Positions 58,491 through 64,000 of a stretch of 64,000 nucleotides of DNA are shown piece after piece. The notes below the pieces were generated by a model. It was given only the letters and a program-made list of their open reading frames with translations. It had not been told where the DNA came from and made no database searches. The first letter of the stretch is position 1. Each line of letters starts with the position of its first letter. Location of the stretch: NCBI GenBank assembly GCA_947034885.2, contig OX344755.2:1862501-1926500 (forward strand). Reading direction: 5' to 3'. The position numbers and the translations under genes were made by a program. This DNA comes from Thuidium tamariscinum (taxonomy: Eukaryota; Streptophyta; Bryopsida; Hypnales; Thuidiaceae).

Positions 58491-60859
58491 TATATCCAAA
58501 ATCTTGTTGCCCTAGTTCGGACACCAAAGCAAAACATTATTTATCATCCAACACGGCCCCTTCAGTGTTTTTGGAAGGCAAGCCGAGGTCCAAAAGTAAA
58601 GATGCATGACTTGTCCTAGTTCCTTTTGTGCTTTTTATAACCAAGTCATAAGGTTCCAAGGAGGCCATCAGTCATACAGCTCTCCCCTCAGGATGAAATT
58701 GTTACACTAGTAACTTAAGCCCTTCGGTTTCACATTGTACTAGTATTGGAAATTGGCCAGCCAACAAATAATGTTTATAAACTTTGAACAAGCAAACAAC
58801 AACACAACTCCAAGCTTCTTGAGTGGGGGGTATTTCAACTCGTAAGCAATCATTAATCAACTTGCATAGAATACCGGATGAACTTGTCCTGCGTTGTCGT
58901 TTTGCATTACAACCATTGCAATTGCATATTTAGAAGTTGAAGGGTTTAAGATGAAGTGAATACTCCAATCATGATTCGGAACTACTAGACCGTTGGCAAG
59001 ATGCAACTTCACATATTCAAACTCCTTATCGCACTTCTCACACCATATAAAGGGTTTAGTCTTTGCAATTAATGACATTATTGGTCACCCAACTCCAACA
59101 GGATAAGATATGAAGTGATTGTGATAAATTGTAGTCTTCCAGAGGCTTGACATTTGTTCTCTTGAAATTGGTGCTTTCATTTCTAATATGTGTTGAACCT
59201 TCTCCGGGTCAATCTTCATCCCTCTACGAAACACGACACGAGCAACCATACTCTTATAAGTGTTGAAATGCGGCCCTTAAGTGCTCAACATGTCTTAGTC
59301 TATCACCATATGTGGCAAAGTCATTGAGAGAAACTCGAATGAACCTTCCTATATATAGACTAAAAATTTTCAATTGTACGTGTTGAAACGTGCCACTAGC
59401 ATTGCATAAATCGAATGGTATGCACAACCATGCGTACATCCTCCAAGGTGTGGTAAAGGTGGTGTAAAGAACATTCTTACAATGAATGCAAATTTGGTGG
59501 GAACCCGAATACTTGTCACAAAAATAATACATTTCAAGACCCGCAACTTCATCCAACAACTTGTCAATGTGCGGCAGTAGTTGACGGTCCTTCTTTGTGA
59601 ATTGATTAAATGCTTTGTAATTTATGCAAACCCTCTATTTTTTGCCCTTCTTTGGTACAATAATGACAAGAAAGACCCATTCTATATTTGTTACTTCTAT
59701 GATGAATCCACCTTCTAACAGCCGATCTAAATCAGCTCGTAAGGTAGCCATCTTCTCAAGAGCCATAATTCTCTTTTGCTTCAATCTTATAGGCTTTACT
59801 TTTGATACAAGTTTAATCTTGTATTCTTTATGCGTGATAGTTGGGAGGTCCACATGCTTTGTTACGAAGATATCCGTGTAGTCAATAACAACCTATTCTA
59901 ACTCTCTACGTTCGATGGAAGTTAAGCTCGGACCGAACTTTACCAAATTTAATAGCTTACTCATCTTGCATAGTCCAATGGTGTGATCCTCTAAGTGATC
60001 CATTAAATCACTGATTACTTGGGGAAGTACATCAATGGCATACAACTCTACTTCCAAATCCTTCGACTCCTCGCCAGAATCTGTACTTTGTTCCGAATCC
60101 CAAGAAGACTCTCTTGAAGAATCTTTTGGAATGGAATGACTTGATGAATCCAAAACAGCATGAGGTACTACTTGGATGCTTACTCTATTCAATGCTGATC
60201 CAATCTTCATTTTTTCTTTCTCCCAGTAGTTGACTCCTTTCACTTGTCACAACCAAGGTCTTTCTAAAATCAATGGATATCCACCATTACGCATTGATAT
60301 GTTAAGAACATGAAAATCCACCTTCACTCTGACTCCATTGACAGTAATAGGAATTTAATTGATCTGCATCAATAACCTTACATATTTCTAATCGTCCACC
60401 TTCAAACGCATAGATGAGGACTTGGTGGGTTTTAATCCTGCCCTTTCTATGAACCAACTTTCCATAATGTTCATTGTAGCACCTCCATCGATTAAACACC
60501 TTCCACTTCATGTCTAGGTATTGTGGCTTCAACTTGTAGAGCTTTGAGATCACCATATATGCTTTGCTTGCTACATGAATTTTAGTTGGAGGTTTGCGTT
60601 GTTTTGCACTAATACCCTAGTAGAGCTCTCTTTTTAATGCAAGGCACTTTGCGACCAGCTGACCCATCATTATGTTGATTGATTTCCTAGGTCTTTAAAA
60701 AAGGATTACTTGATCTGACCTTTTCCAATTAAGATATCATTGCTCCCAATGAAACGTCTTGACTTGCAAATTGCCTTATCTGACTTGCTCCTCTTATCAC
60801 AATGTTTCTCACTTGGTGCTTGTAGAAGTATTTTTAAACGTTTCTAAAAATAAATCCTT

Positions 60860-60910
60860 TTGTAGGATTCGAACGCTAGGAGGTAAACTATCCCAATTGA
60901 TTTATAAAAT
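60860..60910 (-). other. tRNA-like box A/box B remnant
   Basis: On the minus strand TCAATTGGGATAG is followed by CCTCCTAGCGTTCGAATCC: a box-A-like and a good box-B-like sequence at tRNA spacing. It may be the head of a tRNA-derived SINE or a decayed tRNA copy at the edge of the CAATYGG segment. No complete cloverleaf was found. Confidence 0.35.
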
Positions 60911-62105
60911 TTAACCCAAGGAAAATTACCAATTGCAAGATTGTGAAAATAATTATAGTCCCTATTATATATCAAGTTCCAATCAGTTAAGTCCCACTTA
61001 TCCAGTCAATTGGTTTTATATCTTTCCGCTTCTCCAATTGGCTTTCAGCTTTGCTCCCACTCTCCCGATTGGTTTTCTTTGCAACACTCCAGCATCATCG
61101 ATTGGCTCCAACATCACAAACATAGTCTCATTATTTTAACAATTGGTTTCTCTCATTCTTCATCACTCAATATGGTCTCTTGAATTGCAATTAAATCCCT
61201 ATTGTTTTCTATTTAATTATTTTAATTTCACCGTTTATAACTCCAATTGATCTCTCTGATTTTTACAATTCAATTCCAATTCTTTACAATATCCCCATTG
61301 ATATTCAATTAAACAACTTCTATAAATTATCTCACAATTTGATCCACAGTTTTCTCCAATTGGTTATTCATACACAACATTCACAATCGGTTTTCTATTT
61401 CAAGCATATCCTCTCAATTATTCTTTTATAGATATTGTTGACTTTCTTCCAATCTTTCAAATACACATTTTGTCACACACACAAATTCTATTTAATTTCC
61501 AATCGGTATTTACAACAAACAGTAACTCCATTAAACTCCAATCAGTGGTTATACTTCACAGTTCCACTCTATTCCAATTGGTATTGCTAATTATATAGAT
61601 CAATTTCCCAATCGGTAATTCATTCAACACCAACACATATACTCAATTTAAATCCAATCGGCCATTTGCCAAACACAGCACACATAAACTCACAACTCCC
61701 AATCGGTATACAAACACAGAACATACACACAGAAACTTCCAATTAGTCTCACACAACCAACATCACACATACACAATTTTACAATTGGCAAACACAATCA
61801 TCACATTACTCAAATCGAAAAACACAAGTACACACAATTGTTTTACTTCCTCACCCAGAAGGAGCGCTTCTTTCTCTCCGAAGTCATTTGAAAATCCAAT
61901 TGGGAAAGTAGGCTAAATAACCACCAGCTGGCCCTACCGACTAGAACTGCCAATCAAACAATCGGAAAAAACCCCTCCGCATCACATTAAAAATACCCTA
62001 TTGGTAATATAGAGTATATACCTACAATAAGTCTGTATAAACTCTACAATTACACTATCAATTGGTAAACTACAGAAATAACCTCAAAAACTACCAATTG
62101 GTCAA
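60880..62105. repeat. CAATYGG-motif-rich segment inside the retroelement
   Basis: A G-poor (plus strand) stretch in which CCAATTGG, CCAATCGG and near variants recur irregularly every 30-50 bases, roughly twenty-five times. It stops close to the zinc-knuckle region. A related but sparser stretch follows the right LTR (CTTGGCCCTACCAACC.., about 63570, against CTGGCCCTACCGACTAGAAC, about 61930). Origin unknown. Confidence 0.55.
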
Positions 62106-63069
62106 AATGAAGAATAAAACTCAGTCCACAGTGCTTGAATGTGCTCCTTTGATGGTTGTCCTTGTTTTGCCATCATCACTTCTAATTCTTCTTGAGCTGT
62201 AAGAGGATTGTTTGCAATTTGCACCAAATGGACCTTCACCAATTTTGCGTTATTTGGTAACATAGTTTTGTCTTGATTAGGACAATCACTGTTGTAATGC
62301 CCTTTGAGTCCGCATCCGTAGCACATCACAAACTGCACAACGCAAGAGGAATTTGCATGACCGTCAATTAAGGGGCTTTTAGATCAATATATTATTGCTT
62401 TGGCCTTGCAAGAAAAATAATTTTAAATCTCTCATCTCAGCTATGAGTTGAGATATCTCGGAGTCAGTGGCAACATTGCCTATTGCGCCTTTGGCATAAA
62501 GGCAACCATCAAAGCCTACTACTGAGGAATCCACCACACTAATGCCTATCTGAAGAGAAACAACTATGTTGACAAAAGCTTGTCCATAAATGTTGTGCAA
62601 ATGAATTGCTGAATTAGATATAGAAACTTGTGCAACAATGCTTCAAGCATTGGCCTCACCATTCTAGGATTGTTGTGTCATTGAGTGAGATTTCATAGCA
62701 ACCTACACAATCCTATAGCCATTAAGGTCCAGTACTTCTCTTGTAGCTACAAAATTTTATAAAACTCACCAAACCAAATCTCACAAAGCTCTGACACGAG
62801 CTCACAAGCTTTATCAATACATCTCACCCTAACTTTCACTTCGAAGATATTCCATCAACACTCATTTGCTAACTCCACATTACTGCGTTATTCACTCATC
62901 TCCACTCACATTTTAAATTTCCATTAGGATCCTCATACAAACAGATATTGAATTATCACTTCACTTCTAATTAGGATTCTGATTGAAAAAAACAAAACCC
63001 TATAGCACCAACACTGACACTCCAACGCTCTCACCTTGTTTGACAATCTACTTGGATCTCAGCAACGGA

Positions 63070-63463
63070 ACAAAGGTGAAACGATAGAATAATTTTCCAA
63101 CCCAAAACTCTCATGATCCGTGAATCAAGTTAACAATTCTTTATTCAAAAGATCCCTGGTGGATCGAAGTACATCAACACTCCTTCTCTCAACCTCACCT
63201 CAGCTCTCCTTCTCTACCATCGATTGATTTCTCAGCGTTCTTCACACACTCACCTACTTGACCACCTACTGCAACCTCCATTCCGTTCTAACTGCTAGTT
63301 TGTTGGTTTGCAAAGTTCTAGTTACACTAGATGACGATTGTAGATCTCATGGTCCAATTATTTGTGTACCAACTAGTCTTGATACATATTCATCCAAGTG
63401 TAACTTCGACTAGCTGACGTATCTCTCGTGATCATCTTGCTTAGGGAGAAAATACCAAAATCA
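63070..63463 (-). repeat. 5' LTR of the retroelement
   Basis: It pairs with the left LTR along its whole length and lacks the MITE. On the minus strand it starts TGATTTTGGTATTTTCTC. The inner limit near 63070 is approximate, and no clear primer-binding site was recognised next to it. Confidence 0.72.
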
Positions 63464-64000
63464 ATAGATAGACAAATGCCCAATTGCCATTGAATCAAAT
63501 CATATAAAGGCAAGTCTGAATAGGCACTTAGTAAATAGTTTTTAAGCCTCTTATTACTTGGCCCTACCAACCCAAATTGGCAAACCAAACTAGATCTAGA
63601 AAAAGATAGTACTAATTTACTTAGGTACATTACAAATTGATAGAAAATATGCCTAATTAAGCGAACTACTATAAAACTTTTCAAAAATCACCAATTTTGA
63701 ATTATGCCATAGTCTACATAGGCCCACACTCAAATGTTTGTATCCCCTCAAACTTCCTAATTAGAAGTCTTGCCTTTTGCAAATTGTGCCATAGTTGCGT
63801 AATATGCCTTAAAATGCACCACCTCCTATACTTGAAGCTCCGCCCCCAATTTGGCTTGTTCTTTTATAAACTGCCTCCCATGATCCATATATAATTGTAC
63901 ATATAAGCCACATCATATATCTACAAGCTTGGAAGAATCACCAATCATAACTTGATGACCATTCAAAAGAAACAATATCAAATACATCAATTCTAATAGG
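63464..64000. other. Flank of the retroelement
   Basis: Part of it (about 63540-63760) resembles 61900-62100 inside the retroelement, so more of the same repeat family probably continues beyond the window. No gene is supported. Confidence 0.3.

Larger units (their letters stand above)
55800..63463 (-). mobile_element. Old, broken Ty3/gypsy LTR retrotransposon
   Basis: A fossil element read on the minus strand. Parts in order: 5' LTR at the right (about 63070-63463), gag zinc-knuckle region (about 62100-62340), an odd repeat-rich segment (60880-62105), a spacer/protease-like zone (about 59900-60560), reverse transcriptase (about 59250-59860), RNase H (about 58860-59080), integrase with its zinc-binding head (about 56500-57590), a purine tract, and the 3' LTR (about 55800-56445). 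RT-RNase H-integrase order is that of Ty3/gypsy. It is broken, with roughly ten or more breaks across its coding parts. The two LTRs differ at about 13% of aligned sites, mostly transitions, so it is old (several million years or more, depending on the lineage rate). A CACTA MITE lies in the left LTR and another TIR element lies between RNase H and integrase. Confidence 0.85.

Noticed and set aside
60302-60556. A host gene on the minus strand near 60.4 kb
   Set aside because: Its position between gag-like and RT-like parts, and the matching LTRs, make it part of the old retroelement.
1-64000. CRISPR arrays, bacterial operons, phage-defence or toxin systems
   Set aside because: No regularly spaced repeats of that kind, no such gene families, and the genes are intron-bearing plant genes.

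Overview
The window is nuclear DNA from a land plant. Genes with many short GT-AG introns are separated by long, AT-rich, transposon-filled stretches. There is a full-size PDR-type ABCG transporter, a plant-type COM1/CtIP protein, a plant TFIIE alpha and an F-box/kelch-like protein. Nothing seen fixes the species; the mix of very AT-rich spacers and old, decayed transposons would suit a seed-free vascular plant or a gymnosperm, but that is a guess. All gene models below were built by hand from reading frames, splice sites and phase agreement.

Layout. 1-4.6 kb holds two tail-to-tail genes: an intronless F-box protein (+, 591-1850) and COM1 (-, 4596-2951, three exons, one of them part of a tandem intragenic duplication). 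4.6-11.1 kb is AT-rich spacer with small DNA transposons. 11.3-17.1 kb is the TFIIE alpha gene (+), with an untranslated leader, a 1.6 kb leader intron and nine coding exons. 17.5-33.8 kb is spacer dense in terminal-inverted-repeat elements. 33.8-36.15 kb is an unusual zone of tandemly duplicated leader modules with a coding-looking relic inside. 36.15-49.99 kb is the PDR/ABCG gene (+), with 21 inferred coding exons, one of which falls almost wholly in a 200-N assembly gap. 50-55.8 kb is spacer again. 55.8-63.5 kb is an old, broken Ty3/gypsy LTR retrotransposon on the minus strand, itself hit by a CACTA MITE and a second TIR element.

The genes do not form a pathway: COM1 serves DNA-end resection, TFIIE alpha basal transcription, the ABCG transporter export across a membrane and the F-box protein substrate choice for ubiquitin ligases. 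The most novel material is non-genic: (1) a group of six elements flanked by TTAA with CCCTWA-type ends, one seen against a related empty site, which looks like a piggyBac-type non-autonomous group; (2) repeated duplication of gene modules with splice phase preserved, in COM1 and in the PDR leader; (3) a 1.2 kb segment with a recurrent CAATYGG motif inside the retroelement. No CRISPR array, operon, or prokaryote-type defence system is present.
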